A DNA stretch of 64,000 bases from positions 1,550,001 to 1,614,000 of the forward strand of contig NZ_CP011807.3 of the NCBI RefSeq assembly GCF_001029105.3, written 5' to 3'. How positions within the stretch are numbered: position 1 is the first letter of the stretch; each line of letters begins with the position of its first letter. A program made the position numbers and the translations under genes. The stretch comes from Pandoraea faecigallinarum. Lineage in GTDB: Bacteria; Pseudomonadota; Gammaproteobacteria; Burkholderiales; Burkholderiaceae. The notes beneath the pieces were generated by a model, which saw nothing but the letters and a program-made list of their open reading frames with translations, was not told where the DNA came from and did no database searches. Shown here piece after piece: positions 27,374-35,955 of the stretch.

Positions 27374-28633
27374 ATGATTTCTGAAATAGCGAAGCCGCGC
27401 ACGGGCTTTTGGCCTGCGCGCGCGGCAACGATGGCATTGCTGTTTTGCAGTGGCTTTCTTTATGCGACTTGGGGCGTGCACGTGCCGACCGTCAAGGCGA
27501 TGTTCGATCTTAACGACGCGAGCCTGTCGGTCGCCATGTTCGCTGTGGCCGGCGGCGCCATCGTCACGATGTCGCGCATGGCGCGCTGGGTCGGACGCGC
27601 CGGCAGTCAACGCGCGAGCCTGCACTCAGGGATCGCGCTGGCGCTGACCAGCGCTTTCATTCTGTCGGTGCCTGACTATTGGGGCCTCGTGGGATGGCTC
27701 GCGCTCTATGGCGCAGCGAATGCGACCTACGACGTCGCTGTCAATGCGCAGGCCGCCACGCTCGAAGCGCGTTACCGCCAGCCCATCATGGCGTCGCTGC
27801 ACGGCTGCTTCAGCCTCGGCGGAATGGCCGGTGCACTCGTCGGCGGTGCGTGGCTCGCGCACCACGGATCGCCGCAATGGCACGTTGGCCTGGCTGCGCT
27901 CGGTTGTGCCGTCGTCATTGTCGTCGGCGCGCGCTTCATGCAACCGGACATGTTGCCCGGCGAGGCGCCGGTCGCGCGCAACGCTGACGAGGCGTCGGCG
28001 AACATCCATACGCCTCCCCCGGCGCTGAACGATGCGATGCGCCGCAAACTCAACCGCAAGCTGATGGGCTTCGGCATGCTGGCGTTTCTCGGACTGGTGG
28101 TGGAGGGTGCGATGTATGACTGGACGGCGGTGTATATGCGCGAAATCGTCTCGGCGCAAGGCGCATGGATCGGCGCAGGCTATGCGGCATTTTCCGTGGG
28201 CATGGCCGCGGGGCGTTTTAGCGGAGACCCGGTTCGCGCCCGCATGGGCGGTGCACGCCTGTTGCGCCTGAGCAGCCTGCTTTGCGTGGGCGGCGTGCTG
28301 CTCGCGCTGCTCTGGCGCGAACCGTTGGCGGCGGTGCTCGGATTTGCCCTGGCCGGACTCGGCTTGTCGAACGTCATGCCGGTGATGTTCGCCGCGTCGG
28401 GCGAAGTGGCGCGCCGTGCCGGCATGGCAAGCGCGGAAGCGATTGCGGTGATGGCGCGTCTGGCCTATCTCGGCCTTCTGATCGGGCCGGTGCTGATCGG
28501 GGCGATCGCGCACGGCATCGATCTGCCGGTGGCGCTGGGTGCCGGGCTGCTTTGCATCGTGCCGATCGCCGTGCTCGCACCGAAGATGCTCGCGGGCGTA
28601 GACGGGCGCGCCGCGAAGCCCGCCGGGGACTGA
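27374..28633 (+). CDS. major facilitator superfamily transporter
   Basis: A 419-residue membrane protein with about twelve helices, of the group related to E. coli YbjJ; the N-terminus SGFLYATWGVHVPTVKAMF is typical. The ATG at 27374 is chosen because the longer in-frame reading from 27215 adds a polar, Arg/Cys-rich stretch unlike a transporter N-terminus; no strong ribosome site is visible. Substrate unknown. It lies convergent with the hydratase gene at 28686, with a short run of repeated CCTCTAGGT-like units between them. Confidence 0.82.
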   Translation: MISEIAKPRTGFWPARAATMALLFCSGFLYATWGVHVPTVKAMFDLNDASLSVAMFAVAGGAIVTMSRMARWVGRAGSQRASLHSGIALALTSAFILSVPDYWGLVGWLALYGAANATYDVAVNAQAATLEARYRQPIMASLHGCFSLGGMAGALVGGAWLAHHGSPQWHVGLAALGCAVVIVVGARFMQPDMLPGEAPVARNADEASANIHTPPPALNDAMRRKLNRKLMGFGMLAFLGLVVEGAMYDWTAVYMREIVSAQGAWIGAGYAAFSVGMAAGRFSGDPVRARMGGARLLRLSSLLCVGGVLLALLWREPLAAVLGFALAGLGLSNVMPVMFAASGEVARRAGMASAEAIAVMARLAYLGLLIGPVLIGAIAHGIDLPVALGAGLLCIVPIAVLAPKMLAGVDGRAAKPAGD

Positions 28634-28685
28634 GCTTCGGTGCGCACCGTTCGGTCCTCCAGGTCCTCTAGGTTCTCTAGGTCCT

Positions 28686-29444
28686 TTACTTCAATGTGAC
28701 AGCCACTTCCCCCACGCCATCGATCACGCCGCGCAATTCGCCGGTGCCGCTCGCGGGGATCATGCCGACGTACGAGCCGCACGTAATGATCGCACCGGCG
28801 CGCATGGTGATGCCGCGCTTGCCGTTGTGATTGACTAGCCATGTCAGCAGCGCACGCGGATCGCCCCCGGTATTGAAGACCCTGGCCGGGGTGATGTCGT
28901 GGCCGTCGAGCGTGAACACGGCCTTCGGCGCGAGGTAGTCGTAACCGGCGTCGTAGCTTCGGCCGCTGCCGATCACCAGCGCGCCGTTGTTCTGGAGATC
29001 GGCCAGCGCGAAGCGGCTGTCGAGGCCCTTGCCCGCGAACCGGCTGTCGGTGATCTCGATGGTGGCAAGCATGTCGTCCACGAACATCATGGCTTCGCGC
29101 TCGTCGTAACTGCCTGGCTTGATGTCGCGCGCCAGACGGAAGGCGATTTCGAGTTCGAGACCGGGACGGAAAAAATCGTCGAGCACGAGCGCGCCGCCCG
29201 CACGGCTCACGACGGACGCCGGAATCGGCGCGCAATTCGGCATATCTGTCGGTGTTTTCGCGCCGACTTTCCAGGCGGCAATGGTCTCGCCGAGCAGATC
29301 GAGCGTGCGCAGTTGCACGGCATACGCCGCGTCGGCGTCGGCCGGGAGCAACGCCTCGGCGGGCGAGTCGATCGGCGTGTCGCCCCGGCGGGTATCGGCA
29401 AGCAGACGGGCGAGCGATTCGACGGCGGGTTGGGTCTCGAACAT
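28686..29444 (-). CDS. 2-keto-4-pentenoate hydratase-family enzyme
   Basis: A 252-residue enzyme of the MhpD/fumarylacetoacetase fold, with metal-binding acidic residues visible in the motif LELEIAFRLARDI (about residues 97-109). Family members hydrate 2-hydroxypentadienoate or decarboxylate 4-oxalocrotonate in aromatic meta-cleavage pathways. The ATG at 29444 follows CCAGGAGATTCACAAGA; the longer reading to 29588 is Arg-rich and implausible. It is divergent from a GntR regulator at 29766, which probably controls it. No other meta-cleavage genes are adjacent, so its substrate is uncertain. Confidence 0.83.
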   Translation of the reverse strand: MFETQPAVESLARLLADTRRGDTPIDSPAEALLPADADAAYAVQLRTLDLLGETIAAWKVGAKTPTDMPNCAPIPASVVSRAGGALVLDDFFRPGLELEIAFRLARDIKPGSYDEREAMMFVDDMLATIEITDSRFAGKGLDSRFALADLQNNGALVIGSGRSYDAGYDYLAPKAVFTLDGHDITPARVFNTGGDPRALLTWLVNHNGKRGITMRAGAIITCGSYVGMIPASGTGELRGVIDGVGEVAVTLK

Positions 29445-29618
29445 TCTTGTGAATCTCCTGGGGAAAAGGCGATGGGCCGGCCGGCCGCCGACGCCATGTC
29501 GCTCACATCGTATACAAAATTCGGGCGATGTTGCGCTGCGGCGCGAACGTGTCGTTTTCTCAGTGAAAACACCACATAACGTAGTCAAAACGGCATCGAT
29601 CTGCGAGAATCGGACTTC

Positions 29619-29649
29619 GTAATATTTCGTAATGGTTGGTAATATTTCG
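29619..29649. promoter_or_regulatory. 11-bp direct repeats in the hydratase/gntR intergenic region
   Basis: GTAATATTTCG occurs at 29619-29629 and 29639-29649, start to start 20 bp apart, that is two helical turns. A separate ATCGTATAC lies at about 29509. These lie between the hydratase and GntR genes and are candidate operator or activator sites. Confidence 0.4.
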
Positions 29650-29765
29650 ATAATTATTCAGAGGTTTTTCAGGCGGCGCGCTTCGGTGTGATTGCCGTCG
29701 CTTGCGCAAGTGCTGTGCATGCAGTCGCTGTCTTTCTTCCTGTAACGAATGACCAAGGCAAGCCT

Positions 29766-30485
29766 ATGCACTCCGTGACACTGAACGCCGTTCGCCATCA
29801 GGCCGCCCCTCCGCCAGGCACCGGCGCGAGTCAGCCGATCAGCCGTCAGGCGCTGCATCTTGCCGTGATGGATCGCCTGCGCAAGATGATTACCGAAGGG
29901 GTGCTGCCGCCCGGTTCGCATTTGAACGAACGGGCGTTGTGCGAGCAACTGGGCGTGTCGCGCACGCCGCTGCGCGAGGCGCTGAAGATGCTCGCGGTAG
30001 AGCGTCTGATCGATCTTTTACCCAATCGCGGTGCCCGTGTGGTGACGCTCTCCGCCAGCGATATTGCCGACGCCTTCGAACTGCTCAGCGGCCTTGAGGC
30101 GCTGGCCGGGGAGTTGGCTTGCCAACGCATCACACAGGCGGAAGTCGACGAGATCGACGAACTGCACAGCGCCATGGAAGCCTGCCATGCGAACGGCGAT
30201 CTGTCCGGCTACTTCGATTGCAATCAGCGGATTCACGACCGGATCAACGCGGCGGCACGCAATCCCGCGCTCTCGCAAATGTATCAGTCGGTCAATCAGC
30301 GTCTTCAGGCGCTGCGTTTTCGCTCCAACCTGCACGCTGGCAAGTGGGAGCGTGCCATCGACGAGCATGTCGAGATGTTGCACGCGCTGCATCGGCGCGA
30401 CGGCGCAACGCTGGGCCGGCTGCTCCGCGCCCATTTGATGGCCAAGTGTGCCGCCGTGCTCGCGAACGTACGTGTTGCTGCATAA
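29766..30485 (+). CDS. GntR/FCD-family regulator divergent from the hydratase
   Basis: A 239-residue regulator with a winged helix in residues about 30-95 (RALCEQLGVSRTPLREALKM) and an FCD effector domain of helices. The ATG at 29766 starts MHSVTLNAVRHQ; the in-frame upstream reading is hydrophobic but lacks a ribosome site. It is divergent from the hydratase at 29444 with a 321-bp intergenic region containing 11-bp direct repeats. It is followed by the tandem repeat at 30492. It probably controls the hydratase gene and itself. Confidence 0.85.
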   Translation: MHSVTLNAVRHQAAPPPGTGASQPISRQALHLAVMDRLRKMITEGVLPPGSHLNERALCEQLGVSRTPLREALKMLAVERLIDLLPNRGARVVTLSASDIADAFELLSGLEALAGELACQRITQAEVDEIDELHSAMEACHANGDLSGYFDCNQRIHDRINAAARNPALSQMYQSVNQRLQALRFRSNLHAGKWERAIDEHVEMLHALHRRDGATLGRLLRAHLMAKCAAVLANVRVAA

Positions 30486-30491
30486 GTCGCT

Positions 30492-30592
30492 GAACTCACT
30501 CAGCTCGTTCAGCTCGTTCAACTCGCTCAACTCGCTCAACTCGCTCAACTCGCTCAACTCGCTCAACTCGCTCAGCTCGCTCAGCTCGCTCA
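30492..30592. repeat. degenerate 9-bp tandem repeat between two gntR genes
   Basis: About eleven head-to-tail copies of a 9-bp unit (ACTCGCTCA and variants GCTCGTTCA, GCTCGCTCA) fill the gap between convergent GntR genes. The unit length keeps any reading frame open (LNSLNS-type peptides) and favours slippage. It is not a CRISPR array, since there are no spacers. Confidence 0.85.
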
Positions 30593-30650
30593 AGCCGGCC
30601 TCGCGGCTCATGCCGCATCCGCGGCGAGCTGGGTGCCCTTGCGCGCGATA

Positions 30651-31325
30651 TCAGGCCGCGCGGCTCATGCTGACCAGTCCTTCGTTGAGCATCGCCGCGA
30701 CGTAAGCGTCCGTTTTGCTGCGCAGGTGCGCCTCCATCAGCGCACGCAGGCGTTTGCCGTCGCGCTTGCGCATCAACGCCAGCATCTGCGCATGTTCGTC
30801 CACGGCCTGACGCCAGCGCTCCGGCGTCGGCGTGAGGCGCTCGCGCACATGCCGCAGGCGGGCGTTGAGATTGTGAAAGTATTCGGCCAGCGGGCCGTTG
30901 TCCGCCATGCGCAGAATGCCTAGATGGATCTGCTGATTGAGCGCAAAGTAGGCGGCATGATCGGTGCGCGCATAGGCGGCTTCCATCAGGTCTTGCAGGC
31001 GGGCCAGTTCGGTCAGGTCGTCATCCGTCGCCTTCTCGCAGGCCTGTTCGCCCGAGAGTCCTTCCAATACCGCCATCACGGCGAGCAGATTCACCACCTC
31101 ATCGACGCTCACGCGCGCCACACGCGCCCGGCGCGTCTGCGAAATCTCCACGAGCCCTTCGTTCGCGAGCCGTTTGAGCGCCTCGCGCAACGGCGTGCGC
31201 GATACCGCAAGCTCGTCGCACAACGCGCGCTCCGACAGCGGTGCGCCGGGCCGCAAGTCGCCGCGCACGATGCGCGCCTTGAGGGCTTCGTACGCCGCGG
31301 CGTTGAGCGAGGCGGAAGTGGTCAT
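30651..31325 (-). CDS. GntR/FCD-family regulator of the enoyl-CoA hydratase/CoA-transferase operon
   Basis: A 224-residue regulator with an N-terminal winged helix (RALCDELAVSRTPLREALKRL) and FCD domain. The ATG at 31325 is chosen over 31355 because it starts the usual short N-terminus MTTSASLNAAAYEALK. It is divergent from the enoyl-CoA hydratase at 31548. A perfect 8+4+8 inverted repeat directly upstream of its start (31340-31359) and a perfect palindrome TTGGTATACCAA upstream of the operon (31485-31496) share TTGG-N4-CCAA, suggesting this protein represses both itself and the operon. Confidence 0.88.
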   Translation of the reverse strand: MTTSASLNAAAYEALKARIVRGDLRPGAPLSERALCDELAVSRTPLREALKRLANEGLVEISQTRRARVARVSVDEVVNLLAVMAVLEGLSGEQACEKATDDDLTELARLQDLMEAAYARTDHAAYFALNQQIHLGILRMADNGPLAEYFHNLNARLRHVRERLTPTPERWRQAVDEHAQMLALMRKRDGKRLRALMEAHLRSKTDAYVAAMLNEGLVSMSRAA

Positions 31326-31339
31326 GCTTATCGATGTCA

Positions 31340-31359
31340 AAAATTGGAGTGCCAATTTT
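31340..31359. promoter_or_regulatory. inverted-repeat operator before the gntR gene
   Basis: AAAATTGG (31340-31347) AGTG CCAATTTT (31352-31359) is a perfect inverted repeat placed 15 bp upstream of the GntR start codon. It shares the TTGG-N4-CCAA core with the palindrome at 31485. Confidence 0.7.
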
Positions 31360-31484
31360 GATGGCGATGCCGCCGAGCGTCAATCCGTAAAGTACTGGAA
31401 AGTTGAATGGATTCCACGTTAACCCTGATTCAGGCAATTGCCGCTTGCCAACGACACGCAGTCGATTCTATCGTTTACAAAAAA

Positions 31485-31496
31485 TTGGTATACCAA
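31485..31496. promoter_or_regulatory. palindromic operator upstream of the enoyl-CoA hydratase operon
   Basis: TTGGTATACCAA is a perfect 12-bp palindrome, 52 bp upstream of the GTG start at 31548. Its TTGG-N4-CCAA core matches the gntR-proximal site, and it fits GntR/FCD operators. Confidence 0.65.
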
Positions 31497-31547
31497 AAAA
31501 CTAACCCAGCCGACATCCGATGCGTGCCGGCGATCAAAGGAGGCAAT

Positions 31548-32336
31548 GTGACGTCGACTGTTCTGACCGAGTTCACCGGACGAAATGGTGCCATTGCGCT
31601 GGTCACGCTCAACCGTCCCGAGAAGCTCAATGCGTTGACCAGGCCGATGTGGCAGGCCTTGGGCGACGCCATTCTGACGTTGTCCGAATCGCCCGGCGTG
31701 CGGTGCATCGTGCTGCGCGGGGCGGGCGAAAAGTCGTTCGCCCCGGGCAACGACATCGCCGAGTTCGAGACGGACCGCGCCAATGTGGAGCAGGCGCGCG
31801 CGTACGGCGCCCTCATGCACCGCACGCTCGACGCGCTCACGAATTGCCCGATACCACTCGTGGCGATGATTCATGGCATTTGCGTGGGCGGCGGCATGGA
31901 AATTGCGGCGTCGTGCGATGTGAGGATATGCGGGGAGTCGAGCCGCTTCGGCGCACCCATCAACAAACTCGGGCTGGTGATGGCGCATGCGGAGTTGTCC
32001 GGCCTCGTGCAGTTGCTCGGTCCGGCAAAGGCGCTGGAAATCCTGCTGGAAGGCCGAATTTTCGATGCGCAGGAAGCGCTGCGCATCGGGCTTGTCACGC
32101 GCGTGGTGTCCGATGCGAACGTGACGAGTGAAGCGCTCGCGAGCGCGGATCGCATCGCCGCCGGGGCCCCGCTCGTAGCGCGCTGGCACAAGCGCTTCGT
32201 GCGCGAGCTGGCGAGCGGCAAGCCGCTCACGCCGGCGCAGCTCGACGAAGGATTCGCCTGCTTCGGCACGGCCGATTTCCAGACCGGCTACCGCGCTTTC
32301 CTCGCCAAGACGACACCCGTGTTCGAGGGGCGCTGA
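31548..32336 (+). CDS. enoyl-CoA hydratase/isomerase-family enzyme
   Basis: A 262-residue crotonase-fold protein. The oxyanion hole pattern is seen in GEKSFAPGNDIAEF and ICVGGGMEIAASCDVRI, and the usual catalytic Glu region ends at GAPINKLGL; the second catalytic Glu may be absent, so a hydratase, lyase or isomerase reaction is possible. The GTG at 31548 is chosen because AAAGGAGG lies just before it; an in-frame ATG at 31407 would include a non-homologous polar leader. It is followed 1 bp later by a CoA-transferase gene, forming an operon for activation and conversion of an unknown organic acid. Confidence 0.82.
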   Translation: MTSTVLTEFTGRNGAIALVTLNRPEKLNALTRPMWQALGDAILTLSESPGVRCIVLRGAGEKSFAPGNDIAEFETDRANVEQARAYGALMHRTLDALTNCPIPLVAMIHGICVGGGMEIAASCDVRICGESSRFGAPINKLGLVMAHAELSGLVQLLGPAKALEILLEGRIFDAQEALRIGLVTRVVSDANVTSEALASADRIAAGAPLVARWHKRFVRELASGKPLTPAQLDEGFACFGTADFQTGYRAFLAKTTPVFEGR

Positions 32337-32337
32337 C

Positions 32338-33585
32338 ATGACGGATACCCGTAAAGACGGCGCACACGCGGCGGGCCCGTTGCAGGGCGTCAAGGTGATC
32401 GAGCTTTCGCACATCATGTCCGGCCCGGTGTGCGGGATGATGCTTGCCGACATGGGGGCCGACGTCATCAAGGTCGAGAAGATGGAAGGCGACGACGCGC
32501 GCCGTTTCGCGCCGATCCTCGCGCATGGCGAGTCGGCCTCGTTCATGATGCTCAATCGCAACAAGCGCGGCATTGCCCTCGATCTGAAGACGGAAGGCGG
32601 CAAGACCGTGTTGCGCAGGATGCTTGCCACGGCGGACGTCGTCACCGAGAACTATCGCAAGGGCACGATGGAGAAGTTGGGGCTGGGCTACGAGACGCTG
32701 CGCGAGGCGAACCCGGGACTGATCTATTGCTCCATCTCGGGCTATGGGCGCACCGGTCCGTATGCCGATAAAGGCGGCTTCGACCTCATCGCGCAGGGAC
32801 TCTCGGGGTTGATGAGCGTGACGGGCGAGCCGGGGCAGGCGCCTATCAAGGCGGGTTCGCCGATTGCCGACATCAATGCGGGCATTCTGGCCGCACTCGG
32901 CATTTCGGCCGCGTACGCACATCGTCTGCGCACGGGGCAGGGGCAGATCGTCGACACATCGCTGCTCGAAGCCGGTTTCCAGCAGATGTACTGGGCGGCC
33001 GCGAACTTCTTCGCCAGCGGCGAGAACCCGCCGAAGTTAGGTTCCGCCAACCCCACGAGCACCCCCTATCAGGCGTTTCGCACACAGGACGGGTGGATCA
33101 ACATCGGCGCCGCGAATCAGGCGAATTACGAGCGTTTGCTGCAAGTGCTCGACGCGCCGGAGATCGCCGGTGACGCGCGGTTCGCGACGAACGCCGGCCG
33201 TACCGCGCATCGCGAGGAACTCGTTGAGCGTCTGACCGCCTATCTGACCCGCGACACCACGCAGAACTGGGTCGAACGGCTCGACGCCGTCGGCCTGCCC
33301 GTGGGCCCGGTGCTGCCGATTTCGGAGGCCGTCACGCATCCGCAGATCGTGGCCCGCGAAATGGTGGTGGAAACGGTCCATCCGCTCGGCGGCCCGACGC
33401 GCAGCATCGGTCTGCCGATCCGGTTCTCGCAGACGCCGAAGTGCACCGGCGGCCCCGCCCCACGGCTCGGCGAGCATACGCTCGATGTCCTGACCGAGTA
33501 CGGCTTCGACACGGCGCAGATCCGCGATCTGGTCGCGAAAGGAGCCGTACGTGCGCTGGAAGGCGCTGCCGCGGTGACGACCTGA
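32338..33585 (+). CDS. CaiB/BaiF class III CoA-transferase
   Basis: A 415-residue CoA-transferase with the family's catalytic aspartate at D178 (SPIADINAG) and a CoA-binding region (MSGPVCGMMLADMGADVIKV). It is clearly divergent from the two frc genes of this window (different active-site loop and no GDSxTG motif), so it probably acts on another acid. The start follows the enoyl-CoA hydratase stop by 1 bp, so the pair is translationally coupled. Together they would activate and process an acyl-CoA under control of the divergent GntR gene. Acid substrate unknown. Confidence 0.85.
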   Translation: MTDTRKDGAHAAGPLQGVKVIELSHIMSGPVCGMMLADMGADVIKVEKMEGDDARRFAPILAHGESASFMMLNRNKRGIALDLKTEGGKTVLRRMLATADVVTENYRKGTMEKLGLGYETLREANPGLIYCSISGYGRTGPYADKGGFDLIAQGLSGLMSVTGEPGQAPIKAGSPIADINAGILAALGISAAYAHRLRTGQGQIVDTSLLEAGFQQMYWAAANFFASGENPPKLGSANPTSTPYQAFRTQDGWINIGAANQANYERLLQVLDAPEIAGDARFATNAGRTAHREELVERLTAYLTRDTTQNWVERLDAVGLPVGPVLPISEAVTHPQIVAREMVVETVHPLGGPTRSIGLPIRFSQTPKCTGGPAPRLGEHTLDVLTEYGFDTAQIRDLVAKGAVRALEGAAAVTT

Positions 33586-33800
33586 CGTACATGAAGCGCC
33601 GGACATGCGGATTCTCCGCGTGTTGACGCTTCCCACGTGAATTTGTCAGAACTTCCCCCCCGGTGGCCGGTCGGTTTTGAAGCTGGGCCGTAGAAGTGTC
33701 GCGCCATGCGGCATGCATCATGCGTCATGCGCAGTACGTCACGCGCATCGCGACCGGCCCGATCGATCCGGCTCCACGTCAAGTCGTAAGGAGGGAAGGC

Positions 33801-33959
33801 ATGACCCTTGGCAGCATCTCCGGCAACTCACCTAATTCGTGGCCTTCGCGATGGCCGTGTGTCCGCGACGCGCGTACCATAGGACTTCATTCGCTTGCGT
33901 TCGTCCGCCCGTCGACGACGGCGCCGGGCGAAATCGTTCTTCTCCCGATCGCGAGGTGA
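33801..33959 (+). CDS. possible small ORF or leader upstream of the GH15 gene
   Basis: A 52-codon frame (MTLGSISGNSPNSWPSRWPC at its start) begins with ATG directly after AAGGAGGGAAGGC, one of the best ribosome sites in this region, and its TGA lies 2 bp before the GH15 start codon. The peptide has no known similarity. Its translation could couple ribosome flow into the GH15 gene. The rest of the 376-bp gap (33586-33961) shows nothing else. Real expression is uncertain. Confidence 0.35.
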   Translation: MTLGSISGNSPNSWPSRWPCVRDARTIGLHSLAFVRPSTTAPGEIVLLPIAR

Positions 33960-33961
33960 GC

Positions 33962-35833
33962 ATGCCGGCACGCATTGAGGATTACGCCATGATCGGCGAT
34001 TGCCGCAGCGCTGCGCTGGTGGCGCGCGACGGCTCCATCGACTGGCTCTGCTGGCCGTACTTCGATTCTCCGGCGTGTTTCGCCGCCTTGCTCGGCAGCG
34101 CCGAGCATGGTCGCTGGAAAATTGCCCCCGAAGACCCGCGCGCGACGTGCTCGCGCCGCTATCACGACGACACGCTGATTCTCGAGACGCGTTTCGAGAC
34201 CGTCGAAGGGTGCGTTGCGGTCATCGACTTCATGCCATTGCGTGACGGCGCCGCCGAACTGGTTCGTCTCGTCAAGGGCGTGCATGGGAGCGTGTCGATG
34301 TCGATGGAGTTGATTCTCCGCTTCGATTACGGCGCGTCGGTGCCATGGTCGCGCCCGCTGGACGCCGACGACCCGACGGGGCCGGGCATGCGACTCATCG
34401 CGGGACCCGACAAGGTAGTCATGCGCACACCGGTGGAGATCCAGGACGTACCGGGCAGCCTGCGCGCGCGCTTCGACGTGAAGGCGGGCGACACCGTGCC
34501 CTTCGTCCTCTCGCGAGTGCCGTCGCACCACCCCGATCCTCGCGAGATCGATCCATTCGCTGCGCTGACCGATACCGAACGTTACTGGCGCACGTGGGCC
34601 AATCGTTGTCAGCTCGACGGGCGATGGTCCGAAGCGATTCGCCGCTCGCTCATTGTGCTCAAGGCGCTCACGTTCGTGCCGACCGGCGGTGTGGTCGCGG
34701 CACCGACCACGTCGTTGCCCGAGCAACTGGGCGGCGAGCGTAACTGGGACTATCGCTACTGCTGGCTGCGCGACGCCACACTGACATTGCAGGCGCTCAT
34801 GCTCGGCGGTTACTACACCGAGGCGAGCGACTGGAGCCACTGGCTGGTGCGCGCCGTGGCCGGTGCGCCCTCGCAGGTGCAGATCATGTACGGGCTGTCC
34901 GGCGAGCGGCGTTTGCCGGAGTGGGAAGTCGACTGGCTGCCCGGTTACGAAGGCGCGAAGCCCGTGCGCGTGGGCAACGGCGCCGTGGGACAGTTGCAGC
35001 TCGACGTCTATGGCGAGGTGATGGATGCGCTGCATCAATCGCGTCTGGGCGGTCTGCCGCCGGACGATGCCACTTGGGAGGTGCAAACGAAGCTCGTGGC
35101 GCATCTCGAAACGGTGTGGCGCGAACCGGACGAAGGCATTTGGGAAGTGCGCGGCGGCCGCCAGCACTTCACGTATTCGAAGGTGATGGCGTGGGTGGCG
35201 TTCGACCGGGCCATCAAATCGGCCGAGCGTTTCGGTCTGCCGGGGCCGGTGGATCACTGGCGGCGCTTGTGCAGGGAGATTCACGCGGATGTCTGCGCGA
35301 ACGGTTTCGACCAGGCACGCAATGCCTTCATGCAGGCGTACGGCTCGCCCGAGATGGACGCGAGCGTGCTGATGATCCCGCTCGTGGGGTTCTTGCCGCC
35401 AGACGACCCGCGCGTGATCGGCACGGTGGAGGCGGTGGAGCGCGAACTGATGCACGACGGCCTGGTGCAGCGGTATCGCACGAGTCGGGTGGACGACGGT
35501 TTGCCGGCAGGCGAGGGCGCATTCCTTGCGTGCAGCTTCTGGATGGTCGATTGTCTGGTGATGATCGGCCGTCAGCGCGACGCGCGCGAGTTGTTCGAGC
35601 GCCTGCTGTCGCTGCGCAACGATGTCGGGCTGCTGGCCGAGGAGTACGACACGACGCACGAGCGTCAGGTCGGCAACTTCCCGCAGGCGTTTTCGCATAT
35701 CGCGCTCGTGCATGCGGCGATACGGCTCGATTCGCTCGCCAACGACGACCGTGCCGACGAGGCGGCCGACGACCTCGCTGCCGATGACGACGCCCATCTG
35801 GAGCATGTGGGGTATCGCGCGATCCGCGCGTGA
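33962..35833 (+). CDS. glycoside hydrolase family 15 protein
   Basis: A 623-residue cytoplasmic protein of the bacterial GH15 (glucoamylase/trehalase-like) family. The N-terminal beta-rich domain starts MPARIEDYAMIGDCRSAALV, and the (alpha/alpha)6 barrel contains the marker NWDYRYCWLRDATLTLQALM (about residues 260-279) and a C-terminal EGAFLACSFWMVDCL. It probably hydrolyses alpha-glucosidic bonds, trehalose being a known substrate in some relatives. The ATG at 33962 is the family start; an in-frame upstream ATG at 33839 adds a Cys/Arg-rich extension unlike the family. No sugar transport or metabolism genes are adjacent. Confidence 0.88.
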   Translation: MPARIEDYAMIGDCRSAALVARDGSIDWLCWPYFDSPACFAALLGSAEHGRWKIAPEDPRATCSRRYHDDTLILETRFETVEGCVAVIDFMPLRDGAAELVRLVKGVHGSVSMSMELILRFDYGASVPWSRPLDADDPTGPGMRLIAGPDKVVMRTPVEIQDVPGSLRARFDVKAGDTVPFVLSRVPSHHPDPREIDPFAALTDTERYWRTWANRCQLDGRWSEAIRRSLIVLKALTFVPTGGVVAAPTTSLPEQLGGERNWDYRYCWLRDATLTLQALMLGGYYTEASDWSHWLVRAVAGAPSQVQIMYGLSGERRLPEWEVDWLPGYEGAKPVRVGNGAVGQLQLDVYGEVMDALHQSRLGGLPPDDATWEVQTKLVAHLETVWREPDEGIWEVRGGRQHFTYSKVMAWVAFDRAIKSAERFGLPGPVDHWRRLCREIHADVCANGFDQARNAFMQAYGSPEMDASVLMIPLVGFLPPDDPRVIGTVEAVERELMHDGLVQRYRTSRVDDGLPAGEGAFLACSFWMVDCLVMIGRQRDARELFERLLSLRNDVGLLAEEYDTTHERQVGNFPQAFSHIALVHAAIRLDSLANDDRADEAADDLAADDDAHLEHVGYRAIRA

Positions 35834-35955
35834 CGCCAAGGGGGGGCCACGAACCCGATGTGCGGGCCGTGTCCCCCGGGGATTAAGGAACTCGTGAAAT
35901 ATGCCGTAATACTTTCGTATCCTTACTTTTCCTTCTCGCGGAGACCTTTCGCTCC

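Noticed and set aside
30492..30592. The 9-bp tandem array as a CRISPR array
   Set aside because: The units are contiguous without unique spacers and there are no cas genes.
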